A stretch of DNA of 64,000 bases. It comes from Pseudomonadales bacterium. Its GTDB lineage: Bacteria; Pseudomonadota; Gammaproteobacteria; Pseudomonadales; Halieaceae. The DNA lies in NCBI GenBank assembly GCA_024234735.1, contig JACKNV010000001.1, positions 867,378 to 931,377 on the forward strand. Reading direction: 5' to 3'. Under the pieces are notes generated by a model, which did no database searches, had not been told where the DNA came from, and worked only from the letters and a program-made list of their open reading frames with translations. A program made the translations under genes and the position numbers. Position 1 is the first letter of the stretch. Each line of letters starts with the position of its first letter. Shown one piece after another: positions 14,716-22,420 of the stretch.

Positions 14716-15984
14716 TCAATACTTGAAGTAGGTATCCAGCTGCAGCCGGCGGTATTTGTCGTCGTTACCCAGATCCACACCGGTATTGCCGTCGTAGTAC
14801 GTGGCGGCCAGTGACCAGTTATCATCGAGCATGTAGGCAGCGCTGTACTTGCTGCCCTCGGCATCGGTGCCACCGCCCATGAAGTCGGAGTCGGTCACCA
14901 GACCCAGGGTCGCGTTGGCATCCAACTGCTCATACTGGTACTGCAGCTGCCAGCTGCCCCGGCCCTTGGCCTTGCCGATCTGGATCCCGGCGATGTAGCC
15001 GGTGTCGTATTCGTTGGCATCGTCGTTCTGCACATAGTCGCCGTAGACGGCCAGGGGCATGTCGAATACTTCGAAGCCCAGGCCCAGTGAGCCGTGGTAG
15101 AGGGTGTAGTCGTATTCGTATACCTCCTCGCCATTCACGATAACCGTGGAGTTGCCATAGAAATCGTCGTTGTAGATCGACGGCAGGTCCTGGGTGGGAA
15201 AGTCCAGGTAGCCAACCGCTGCGGTCAGCTTCACGGTATCCAGCAGATCGAAGTTGGCGCCGACCTGCAGGCCCCAGAAGGCCTTGTCGTCAGTGTTGCT
15301 GTCGCTCTCGATATAGCTATAGGTACCGTTGGCAAAGAAGTTGTCGGCAGCCCACTGCAGCGCGGCACCCTCCGGCCGGAAATCGCCATCCCAGATCAGC
15401 TGGCTCTTGTGCTCGACGTAGTACGGGTTCTTGAACTTGCCCGCGGTCAAGGCAGTATCCTCGATACCGGTCCAGGTAAAGTAGGCGAGATCCAGGCGCA
15501 GATCCTTGGTGGAGCCGCCCCCGCCCAGGGTCTGGTTGGTGGACACCGGGTCATCGCCACCGGTAGCCAGACCCAGGCCGACCACAGTGGTATCGGTGAC
15601 CTTGGCGATCAGCTCGGCACGGGCGCGAATACGATCGCGATCGCGCTTGGCCTTGTCGTCCTGCTTGATCTCCTCATAGCGGTAGCGGAAATCGCCTTTC
15701 CACTTGACCCGCTCCGCCCAGGAGGAGGACTCCTCCTGCTTCTTGACCATGGCCAGGTCACCCTTGACCACTGACAGCTCTTCCCGGGCACCTTCCAGCT
15801 GCTGGACGGAGTCGCTGGTGGACTCCTTGAGTTGCTGGTTTTCGGCCTCCAGGGTGCTGAGCCGCTTGGCCATCGCCGCCATTTGTGCCTTCAATTCCGC
15901 AAAGTCGGCATCGGACACCGCCGCATAGGCGCCACTACTGCCCAGCAGGGTGCCGGATATCGCTACCGCAAGTGCTTTCTTCAT
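14716..15984 (-). CDS. Putative phosphate-starvation porin (outer-membrane beta-barrel)
   Basis: 422 residues from ATG 15984, where a signal peptide (MKKALAVAISGTLLGSSGAYA) begins; the longer frame adds residues upstream that do not fit secretion. After cleavage comes a coiled coil of about 50 residues (ELKAQMAAMAKRLSTLEAEN...), followed by a barrel with alternating aromatic strands ending in DTYFKY, a typical outer-membrane end. It resembles the putative porin family related to OprP/OprO, which lets anions such as phosphate cross the outer membrane. A Pho box lies 70 bp upstream, and the gene sits beside phoU-pst. Phosphate selectivity is inferred from this context. Confidence 0.83.
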   Translation of the reverse strand: MKKALAVAISGTLLGSSGAYAAVSDADFAELKAQMAAMAKRLSTLEAENQQLKESTSDSVQQLEGAREELSVVKGDLAMVKKQEESSSWAERVKWKGDFRYRYEEIKQDDKAKRDRDRIRARAELIAKVTDTTVVGLGLATGGDDPVSTNQTLGGGGSTKDLRLDLAYFTWTGIEDTALTAGKFKNPYYVEHKSQLIWDGDFRPEGAALQWAADNFFANGTYSYIESDSNTDDKAFWGLQVGANFDLLDTVKLTAAVGYLDFPTQDLPSIYNDDFYGNSTVIVNGEEVYEYDYTLYHGSLGLGFEVFDMPLAVYGDYVQNDDANEYDTGYIAGIQIGKAKGRGSWQLQYQYEQLDANATLGLVTDSDFMGGGTDAEGSKYSAAYMLDDNWSLAATYYDGNTGVDLGNDDKYRRLQLDTYFKY

Positions 15985-16053
15985 GTGCTTTTCCCCGTTG
16001 TCTTCGTAACGCGTACGCAGCCGCACGCTGGGGGCAAAGCTTATCCTCTAAAT

Positions 16054-16071
16054 ATGACATTTTTGTTACAG
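16054..16071 (-). promoter_or_regulatory. Pho box upstream of the porin gene
   Basis: The minus-strand sequence CTGTAACAAAAATGTCAT agrees with the Pho-box consensus at 14 of 18 positions, with heptamers correctly spaced. It lies 70 bp upstream of the porin ATG in the correct orientation. Confidence 0.7.
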
Positions 16072-16238
16072 GAAGACGCGCAATAGCGTGCGCAGGAATC
16101 GGGGGAAGCCAAGAAAGGAAGTACATCAGGCCACAAAGGCGCCATTTGTTACATTTCTGTAATATTACGGCCCGGCCCACAAAGTGGGAGTTGTGCGCTC
16201 CCAACAGGCCGGCTTCCCGGCCATCAGGGGGGAACGGC

Positions 16239-16364
16239 TCAGGCGAACAACCCTACCAGAACGAAACTGACCGCAAAAATGACCAGGGCCTCACCTGCCA
16301 ACATGGGCGCAGACACGCGGGGCGCCCTGCTCTCCAGTTCCTTGTTAGCCGCTTGCAGATTCAT
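16239..16364 (-). CDS. 41-residue single-pass membrane peptide
   Basis: A small frame from ATG 16364: a charged N-terminal half (MNLQAANKELESRAPRVSAP) followed by a hydrophobic helix (EALVIFAVSFVLVGLFA) ending at the C-terminus. A purine-rich GAGGTGGTAAGAG precedes the ATG and serves as ribosome-binding site. A TTTGTA-17-TATTAT promoter lies about 60 bp upstream. The gene diverges from a ribbon-helix-helix protein gene and precedes the Pho-box porin. I do not recognise a family. Such peptides often tune a membrane transporter or kinase, but no partner is shown by the sequence. Confidence 0.55.
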   Translation of the reverse strand: MNLQAANKELESRAPRVSAPMLAGEALVIFAVSFVLVGLFA

Positions 16365-16390
16365 TCTCTTACCACCTCATTGAATATCAT

Positions 16391-16402
16391 TTGTATACAC
16401 AA
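16391..16402. promoter_or_regulatory. Near-palindromic candidate operator between the 41-residue and RHH genes
   Basis: TTGTATACACAA is a near-perfect palindrome (one asymmetric pair) in the 122-bp divergent gap. It sits just downstream of the predicted -10 box of the 41-residue gene. Its position would suit autoregulation by the neighbouring ribbon-helix-helix protein; this is a suggestion from position only. Confidence 0.35.
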
Positions 16403-16486
16403 ATAATACACCCTCAAGGGGTAAATACAAAGCCTTTTCTTGTGCTAAAATGCCATTTCCTAACAATCAGTTAGACAGCATTTCGA

Positions 16487-16654
16487 ATGTCGAAGACCAA
16501 GTTGCTCAATATCCGAATCGAGCCGGACCTCAAGAAACGCGCGAAAAAGCTCGCCGAGGCGGACGGGCGCTCCCTGTCCAACTGGGTAACCAACCTGATA
16601 GCCGCCAAGGTCAGGGAAGCCGACGGCAAGGAGCCAAAAGGCAGGAAGGACTGA
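16487..16654 (+). CDS. Ribbon-helix-helix (Arc/CopG-like) small protein
   Basis: 55 residues beginning MSKTKLLNIRIEPDLKKRAK. The short beta strand (LLNIRIE), helix 1 (PDLKKRAKKLAEADG) and helix 2 (SLSNWVTNLIAAKVREADG) follow the ribbon-helix-helix pattern of dimeric DNA-binding proteins. The tail KEPKGRKD is basic. No toxin gene accompanies it, since phoU follows convergently, so it looks like a free-standing regulator rather than an antitoxin. It diverges from a 41-residue membrane peptide with a palindrome in between. Confidence 0.72.
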   Translation: MSKTKLLNIRIEPDLKKRAKKLAEADGRSLSNWVTNLIAAKVREADGKEPKGRKD

Positions 16655-16661
16655 GCCCGGT

Positions 16662-16680
16662 GCCCCGGCTTCGCGGGGGC
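16662..16680. terminator. Hairpin between convergent RHH and phoU genes
   Basis: A GC-rich inverted repeat (GCCCCGG / GCGGGGGC type) occupies the 25-bp gap between the convergent stop codons at 16654 and 16680. It lacks T runs, so it is only a probable shared transcription end. Confidence 0.4.
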
Positions 16681-17393
16681 TACTGGTGGTGGCGTTTTAT
16701 CTCCTCTGCACTAAGGTGGCGCACATCGGCGCCCCTGACCAGATACACCACTTCTTCACAGAGATTGACGGCGTGGTCGCCGATGCGCTCCAGGGCGCGG
16801 GCGCAGCTGTTGACCCGCAGCATGTTCTTGACCCGCTGGGGCTGTTCCATCATGTGGGAGATAAGCAACCTGTTCAGTGACTTGAACTCGCGGTCTATCT
16901 CCAGATCCCGGGAGATGATCTCGACCGCGGCCTGGACGTCCAGGCGGGCAAAGGCATCCAGGGCCCCGTGCAACATCTGCAGCACGCCCTCCCCCAGGTG
17001 TACCGACTCGCCGGCGTAAGCCTGGCGGTCCCGGGCATCTGCCAGCTTGCGTGCCTTGCGCCCGATCTTGGCCGCCTCGTCGCCAATGCGTTCGAGGTTA
17101 GACACCATTCTGATGACAGCGACAATCATGCGCAGGTCGCCGGCTGCCGGCTGCCGGCGGGCCAGTATCTCGGTGCAGCGATCACTGATTTCGATTTCCA
17201 GGTCGTTCACCTCGTAATCGGCGCCGTCCACCTCCGAGGCGAGCTCCGCATCGCCCTTGAGCAACGCCTGCAACGCCTGGCGGCACTGCTTTTCCACCAG
17301 GCCACCCATGGTGAGCACCCGGTTGCGCACTGCTTCCAGTTCGGCGTTATAGCGTTGGGAGGTATGCTCATCCAGTTTCATATTATTGTCCAT
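16680..17393 (-). CDS. phoU: Phosphate signalling protein PhoU (copy at the end of pstCAB)
   Basis: 237 residues, all helical, with two PhoU repeats of three helices. The metal-binding signatures are RIGDEAAKIGRKA (about residue 100) and RIGDHAVNLCEEVVYLVRG near the C-terminus. PhoU links the Pst transporter to PhoR and represses the Pho regulon when phosphate is plentiful. It starts 20 bp after pstB, the usual place for phoU. An internal Met at residue 5 is an alternative start. A second phoU lies at 22421-23143, which is unusual. Confidence 0.95.
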   Translation of the reverse strand: MDNNMKLDEHTSQRYNAELEAVRNRVLTMGGLVEKQCRQALQALLKGDAELASEVDGADYEVNDLEIEISDRCTEILARRQPAAGDLRMIVAVIRMVSNLERIGDEAAKIGRKARKLADARDRQAYAGESVHLGEGVLQMLHGALDAFARLDVQAAVEIISRDLEIDREFKSLNRLLISHMMEQPQRVKNMLRVNSCARALERIGDHAVNLCEEVVYLVRGADVRHLSAEEIKRHHQ

Positions 17394-17413
17394 TGATAGG
17401 CCTCCGAGCGCGC

Positions 17414-18346
17414 TCAGCCGAAACGGCCGGTGATATAGTTCTCGGTCAATTCATGTTCGGGCATGGTGAAGATCTGCTTGGTATCGCCGACCTCGATCAG
17501 TTTGCCCAGGTGAAAATACGCGGTGCGCTGGGACACCCGGGCAGCCTGTTGCATGGAGTGGGTCACGATGGCGATTGTATAATTGTCCTTGAGTTCGTCT
17601 ATCAGCTCCTCGATTCGGGCCGTGGCGATGGGATCCAGGGCTGAGCAGGGCTCGTCCATGAGAATCACCTCGGGGCTCACCGCGATGGCCCGGGCAATGC
17701 ACAGGCGCTGTTGCTGCCCCCCCGACAGGCCGGTGCCGGGCTTGTCGAGCTGGTCCTTGACCTCCTCGAACAGGCCGGCGCGGCGCAGGCTGCTCTCGAC
17801 GATCTCGTCCATCTCCGCCTTGTTGTGCGCCAGGCCGTGGATGCGCGGGCCATAGGCCACGTTCTCGTAAATGGACTTGGGAAAGGGATTGGGCTTCTGG
17901 AAGACCATGCCCACCCTGGCGCGCAGCAACACGGTGTCCTGGTCCTGGCTGTAGATATCCTCGCCATCCAGGTAGAACTGGCCCTCGACCCGGCAAATGG
18001 GGATGATGTCGTTCATGCGGTTGAGGGTGCGCAGGAAGGTCGATTTGCCGCAGCCCGACGGGCCGATCATGGCGATCACCTCGTTGCGACCGATATCCAG
18101 CGACACGTCGGTGATGGCGTGTTTCTCGCCGTAGTAGACATTCACGTGGCGGGCGCTCATCTTGGCATCGTCCACGAAAGGCGCGCCAATGGTCTGGTAG
18201 GCATCCCCCACCGAGCCGTGGTCGCGGATATCCAGTGGCTCCCGCGCCTGGGCTCCGGCAGCGGCGGCTTCCTGCTGACGACCGGTATCCATAATATTTC
18301 CCCCTGCTACGGCAGATATCGAGTTTAAGGTTTCTGGAGTGCGCAT
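17414..18346 (-). CDS. pstB: Phosphate ABC transporter ATP-binding protein PstB
   Basis: ATPase of the high-affinity phosphate importer. The start at ATG 18346 (GGAGG 5 bp upstream, 20 bp after the pstA stop) gives 310 residues, about 50 longer than E. coli PstB at the N-terminus. An ATG at 18292 would give a shorter form. Walker A is GPSGCGKST, the signature is LSGGQQQR, and Walker B is VILMDEP, with HSMQQAARVS as H-loop. PstB characteristics such as MVFQKPNPFPKSIYENVAYG and the C-terminal ENYITGRFG are present. Confidence 0.96.
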   Translation of the reverse strand: MRTPETLNSISAVAGGNIMDTGRQQEAAAAGAQAREPLDIRDHGSVGDAYQTIGAPFVDDAKMSARHVNVYYGEKHAITDVSLDIGRNEVIAMIGPSGCGKSTFLRTLNRMNDIIPICRVEGQFYLDGEDIYSQDQDTVLLRARVGMVFQKPNPFPKSIYENVAYGPRIHGLAHNKAEMDEIVESSLRRAGLFEEVKDQLDKPGTGLSGGQQQRLCIARAIAVSPEVILMDEPCSALDPIATARIEELIDELKDNYTIAIVTHSMQQAARVSQRTAYFHLGKLIEVGDTKQIFTMPEHELTENYITGRFG

Positions 18347-18366
18347 GGAATCCTCCGGCCGCGCGG

Positions 18367-19668
18367 CTATTTGAGTTCGAAGCGCTTGCGCAGGTAGATG
18401 GCCAGCGCGTTCATGACAATCAGGAACCCCATCAGCACCATGATCGCCGCCGAGGTCTTCTCGGTAAAGCCGCGCTCGGGGCTGTCGGCCCACAGGTAAA
18501 TCTGTACCGGCAGCACCGTGGCCGGGTCGGTGACGCCGGCGGGCACGTCCATGATGAAGGCCACCATGCCGATCATCAGCAACGGCGCGGATTCACCCAG
18601 TGCCTGCGCCATGCCGATGATCGAGCCGGTCAGGATGCCGGGCATGGCCACCGGCAGGACATGGTGGAACACCGTCTGCAGCTTCGAGGCCCCCACTCCC
18701 AGGGCCGCCTCGCGGATGGAGGGCGACACCGACTGGATAGCGGCACGGGAGGTGATGATAATCGTCGGCAGGGTCATCAGCGACAGCACGATCCCCCCCA
18801 CCAGCGGCGCCGAGCGCGGCAGTTCGAAAAAGTTGATGAACACCGCCAGACCCAGCAGGCCGAAGACAATGGAAGGCACCGCCGCCAGGTTGTTGATATT
18901 GATCTCGATCAGGTCGGTGAGGCGGTTGCGCGGCGCGAACTCCTCCAGGTAGACCGCGGCCGACACCCCGATGGGGAAAGCGATCAGGAAGGTCACCAGC
19001 AGGGTGAAAAAGGACCCGTACAGGGCGACCTTGATACCGGCCATCTCCGGCTCCCGGGAGTCGCCGGCGGTAAAGAAGGTCGTGTTGAAGCGCGACTCGG
19101 TGCGCCCCTGGGCCCTGAGCTGGTCCAGCCATGCCATCTGTACGTCCTTGACCTTCCGGTCCGCCTCCGCACTGGCGGCCGATACCTGCCCCTTGAGATA
19201 ACTGCCCGCCTCGGAATGCGCCTGCAGCCACACCTCCCGGGTCTGGCCCAGCAACTGTGGATCGGCCAGCAGCATGTCGCGCAGCTGGTACTCCGCACCG
19301 ACGCTCACCAGCCGGTAGAGCTGCCGTTTCTCCTTGCGCGAATCGACTTCGGGGAACATGGCCCGCAGGCTGTTCTTGATCACCCCCAGGTAGTTGGCAG
19401 CGGCCAGCTGCTCCTCACTGGCGCCGGGCGCCACGCCCAGTTGCTCGGCACTGAAATCCACGGTCACCCTGATGTACTGCTGGGTAAACGCCGGATAACC
19501 CTTGCCGACAATGTCGACCAGCAGGACCAGCAGGAATACAAACCCGGTCAGCACCGCCATGCGGCCGTACCACTGGAAGCGCCGCTCGCGCGCATAGCGC
19601 TTTTTCAGCGACGCCTTGATCGCGGCGCTGGAGTGGCTGGCGCTTGCGCCCTCATTCGTACTGTTCAC
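18367..19668 (-). CDS. pstA: Phosphate ABC transporter permease PstA
   Basis: 433-residue inner-membrane permease. The N-terminal soluble/TM region (about residues 1-180, a DUF3333-like extension) contains one helix near residues 35-55 and a large periplasmic loop. The conserved permease core follows (VTFLIAFPIGVSAAVYLEEFAP, the EAALGVGASKLQT coupling segment and four or five more helices). The enlarged form resembles PstA of Pseudomonas and marine gammaproteobacteria. It overlaps the end of pstC by 17 bp, so the two are translationally coupled. Confidence 0.95.
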   Translation of the reverse strand: MNSTNEGASASHSSAAIKASLKKRYARERRFQWYGRMAVLTGFVFLLVLLVDIVGKGYPAFTQQYIRVTVDFSAEQLGVAPGASEEQLAAANYLGVIKNSLRAMFPEVDSRKEKRQLYRLVSVGAEYQLRDMLLADPQLLGQTREVWLQAHSEAGSYLKGQVSAASAEADRKVKDVQMAWLDQLRAQGRTESRFNTTFFTAGDSREPEMAGIKVALYGSFFTLLVTFLIAFPIGVSAAVYLEEFAPRNRLTDLIEININNLAAVPSIVFGLLGLAVFINFFELPRSAPLVGGIVLSLMTLPTIIITSRAAIQSVSPSIREAALGVGASKLQTVFHHVLPVAMPGILTGSIIGMAQALGESAPLLMIGMVAFIMDVPAGVTDPATVLPVQIYLWADSPERGFTEKTSAAIMVLMGFLIVMNALAIYLRKRFELK

Positions 19669-21040
19669 GGTATTTCCTCACTACGTACAGGGCGACGACA
19701 TTCAGCAACAGGGTCACGAAAAACAGCACCAGCCCCAGGGCAAAGGCCGCCAGGGTCTTGGGACTGTCGAATTCCTGGTCACCCACCAGCAGGGTCACAA
19801 TCTGCACAGTGATGGTGGTAACCGCCTCGAGGGGGTTGATGGTCAGCCTGGCCGACAGGCCCGCCGCCATCACCACGATCATGGTCTCGCCGATGGCCCG
19901 GGACACGGCCAGCAGCACACCGCCCACGATACCCGGCAGGGCCGCCGGCAACAGCACCTTGCGGATGGTTTCGTTCATGGTGGCGCCCATGCCGAGGGAG
20001 GCCTCGCGCATACTGTCGGGAACGGCGTTGATGATGTCGTCGGACAGCGACATGACGAAGGGAATAATCATGATACCCATCACCAGGCCCGCCGCCAGGG
20101 CGCTCTCCGAGGCCACCGTCAGGCCCAGGGACTCCCCCAGTTCGCGGATGAAAGGGGCCACTGTCAACGCGGCGAAGAACCCGTAGACCACGGTGGGCAC
20201 GCCGGCCAGGATTTCCAGCACCGGCTTGGTCACCGAGCGAAAACGCCGGGTCGCGTACTCGGACAGGTAAATGGCGGACATCAGGCCCACCGGCACTGCG
20301 ATCAGCATGGCCACCGTGGAGATCAGCAAGGTGCCCACCAGCAAAGGCACGAAGCCAAAGGAGCCCGAGGCCGCCACCTGGTCCGGGCGGATCGCCATCT
20401 GTGGGCTCCACTCCAGCCCGAACAGGAAGTCGCTCACCGGCACCTTCTGGAAAAAGCGCAGGGCCTCGAACAGCACCGACAGCACGATGCCCAGGGTGGT
20501 CAATACCGCCAGGAAGGAACAGGCGAACAACATCCACTTGAAAATATTTTCCACGTGGTTGCGCGCCCGTAGTTTCGGGGCGATGCGCCGCAGCGCCAGC
20601 AGGCCGCCGACCACGGCCACCAGGCTCACCAGCAGGGCCTTGAAGCGAGCGCTGGAGGCCAGCAGTTGCCGGTAGTGCTCCGCCGCAGTGACCTGCACAT
20701 GATCGAGCTGCGCGGCGTCGATAGCGCCGCGGGCATAGCTCACCACCTGGTTGAAATACAGGCCGCGCTCGCTCTCGGGCAGCTGCTGGACCTGATCCGG
20801 CAATTCGCCGATAACGACGTTGGCCAGGATACTGGACTCGAACACCGCCCACAGGACCAGCAGGCCCAGCGCCGGGAGCAGCGCCCACAGGGCGGCCATA
20901 TAGCCGTAATGCTTGGGCAGGGAATGCAGGGCCCGTGCACCGCCCTCCCCGGCCGCCACTGCGTGGGAGCGGCGACGGCCGAGGAAGAAACCGGCGACGC
21001 TCAGGGCCAGCAACACCAGCAAGACCGTAATGGTATCCAT
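19652..21040 (-). CDS. pstC: Phosphate ABC transporter permease PstC
   Basis: 462-residue partner permease of PstA. It has an N-terminal helix (TITVLLVLLALSVAGFFLG), a second near residues 50-70, a long periplasmic domain, and then the permease core with AIYLSEYATRRFRSVTKPVLEI and the coupling loop REASLGMGATMNETIRKV. The long N-terminal part matches extended PstC proteins, not the 319-residue E. coli form. The gene lies 112 bp after pstS, with a hairpin in between. Confidence 0.95.
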   Translation of the reverse strand: MDTITVLLVLLALSVAGFFLGRRRSHAVAAGEGGARALHSLPKHYGYMAALWALLPALGLLVLWAVFESSILANVVIGELPDQVQQLPESERGLYFNQVVSYARGAIDAAQLDHVQVTAAEHYRQLLASSARFKALLVSLVAVVGGLLALRRIAPKLRARNHVENIFKWMLFACSFLAVLTTLGIVLSVLFEALRFFQKVPVSDFLFGLEWSPQMAIRPDQVAASGSFGFVPLLVGTLLISTVAMLIAVPVGLMSAIYLSEYATRRFRSVTKPVLEILAGVPTVVYGFFAALTVAPFIRELGESLGLTVASESALAAGLVMGIMIIPFVMSLSDDIINAVPDSMREASLGMGATMNETIRKVLLPAALPGIVGGVLLAVSRAIGETMIVVMAAGLSARLTINPLEAVTTITVQIVTLLVGDQEFDSPKTLAAFALGLVLFFVTLLLNVVALYVVRKYREQYE

Positions 21041-21105
21041 TTCCGTCCTTTATCAACAAAACAGCGCCACACTCTTGGGCAACCGGAGTGGGCGCATCTG
21101 TAACA

Positions 21106-21128
21106 AACCGGGGCCTGCGGCCCCGGTT
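21106..21128 (-). other. pstS-pstC intercistronic hairpin
   Basis: AACCGGGGCC and GGCCCCGGTT form a perfect 10-bp stem with a 3-nt loop, 24 bp after the pstS stop, without a T run. It could stabilise or partly terminate the transcript, giving the excess of binding protein over permease usual for pst operons. Confidence 0.6.
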
Positions 21129-21152
21129 CACGACTATTTGCCAGTCTTGCCG

Positions 21153-22295
21153 TTACATTGACAGCGTATTCAGGGCCTTGACGTCGGCTTCCACCTTCGC
21201 CAGCTCCTCGTCGCTCAAGGGTATCAGACCCTTCTCCGGCAGGTAACCGTCTTCACCCATGGCCTTCTCGGAGGTGAACTCGATGGCGTATTCCTGGATA
21301 CCCGGAATCTTGCCCACGTGTGCCTTCTTTATATAGAAGTACAGGGGCCGGGACACGGGATAGGCTCCGTCGGCGATGGTGTCGAAGGTCGGGCTGACGC
21401 CGTCGATCACCGAGCCGTGCACCTTGTCACCGTTCTCCTCCAGGAAGCTGAAGCCGAAGATGCCCAGCGCGTCAGGGTTGGCGGCCAGCTTCTGCACGAT
21501 CAGGTTGTCGTTTTCCCCGGCCTCGATATAGGCGCCGTCCTCACGCACTGCGTAGGCGATGGTTTCAAACACGTACTCGCCCTTGGGCGCCTTGCCCTTC
21601 TGCTCCTTGAGCGCGTCGTAGACACCGGCCGGCACGCCCAACTCGGCCATGGCCTGCTTGATTTCAGCCTCCTGGTCAGCGCCCAGGTCACGCAGGGCCT
21701 TGAGCGCCGGGATGCCCTTGGCACCACCGCCCATGGCCAGTTCGGCGAAGGCGTCACGGGTACCGGAGGTCGGCGGCGGACCCAGCACCTCGATACGGGT
21801 GGCGGGCAGGCTGGGGTTCACCTCTTTCCAGGTTTTGTAGGGATTGGGGATCAGTTTGCCGTCGGGCCCCGGAATATCCTTGGCCAGCCCCAGGTACACA
21901 TCCTTGAGGCTCATGTTGAAGGTGGGCGCGCTGGATGAATTGGCGATGGCGATGCCGTCGTAGCCGATCAGCACCTCGACGATCTCGGTGACCCCGTTGG
22001 CCTGGCAGTCATCGTATTCACTTTTCTTGATGCGGCGGGAGGCGTTGGTGATATCCGGGGTATTGGCGCCCACTCCCTTGCAGAACAGCTTCAGGCCGCC
22101 GCCCGAACCGGTGGACTCGATTTTGGGGGTCTTGAAGCTGGTGGAACGGCCGAAGCGCTCAGCCACCACTGTGGCAAAAGGGTACACCGTGGAGGAGCCG
22201 ACGATGCTGATGGTGTCGCGTCCGGCGGCCTGTACCTGGGCAGTAGCGCCGATGATTGCGGTGAGTACTGCTGCATTCACTAGATGTTTGTTCAC
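21153..22295 (-). CDS. pstS: Phosphate-binding periplasmic protein PstS
   Basis: Periplasmic receptor that delivers phosphate to PstCAB. The GTG at 22295 is chosen as start: it gives MNKHLVNAAVLTAIIGATAQVQAA as a proper signal peptide and a 380-residue protein. The longer frame extends upstream through the Pho box. The phosphate-site motifs VGSSTVYPFA and ESTGSGGGLKLFC, DITNASRRI, and GPPPTSGTRDAF are present. It belongs to the longer PstS type common in marine bacteria. A Pho box lies 82 bp upstream. Confidence 0.95.
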   Translation of the reverse strand: MNKHLVNAAVLTAIIGATAQVQAAGRDTISIVGSSTVYPFATVVAERFGRSTSFKTPKIESTGSGGGLKLFCKGVGANTPDITNASRRIKKSEYDDCQANGVTEIVEVLIGYDGIAIANSSSAPTFNMSLKDVYLGLAKDIPGPDGKLIPNPYKTWKEVNPSLPATRIEVLGPPPTSGTRDAFAELAMGGGAKGIPALKALRDLGADQEAEIKQAMAELGVPAGVYDALKEQKGKAPKGEYVFETIAYAVREDGAYIEAGENDNLIVQKLAANPDALGIFGFSFLEENGDKVHGSVIDGVSPTFDTIADGAYPVSRPLYFYIKKAHVGKIPGIQEYAIEFTSEKAMGEDGYLPEKGLIPLSDEELAKVEADVKALNTLSM

Positions 22296-22376
22296 GTTGG
22301 ACCAAGCTCCCTGGGTTGGGTGAAATGACAGCCGGGAGGCTTCCCGGAAACACGTTGGGAAGTCTATGCCAGCATT

Positions 22377-22394
22377 GTTACAGAAATATGACAA
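22377..22394 (-). promoter_or_regulatory. Pho box upstream of pstS
   Basis: The minus-strand sequence TTGTCATATTTCTGTAAC agrees with the Pho-box consensus at 13 of 18 positions, including the complete TGTCAT core in the first half. It lies between phoU and pstS, 82 bp from the GTG, so pstSCAB-phoU has its own PhoB-dependent promoter. Confidence 0.75.
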
Positions 22395-22420
22395 CCGCTG
22401 CCAGCGCTGCGGTGCCCGCC

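Noticed and set aside
16146..16163. Further Pho-box-like repeat TTGTTACATTTCTGTAAT on the plus strand
   Set aside because: It agrees at only 12 of 18 positions and points towards a gene over 300 bp away, so it is probably chance.
16487..16654. Toxin-antitoxin module at the RHH gene
   Set aside because: No toxin-sized gene follows or precedes on the same strand; phoU converges immediately downstream.
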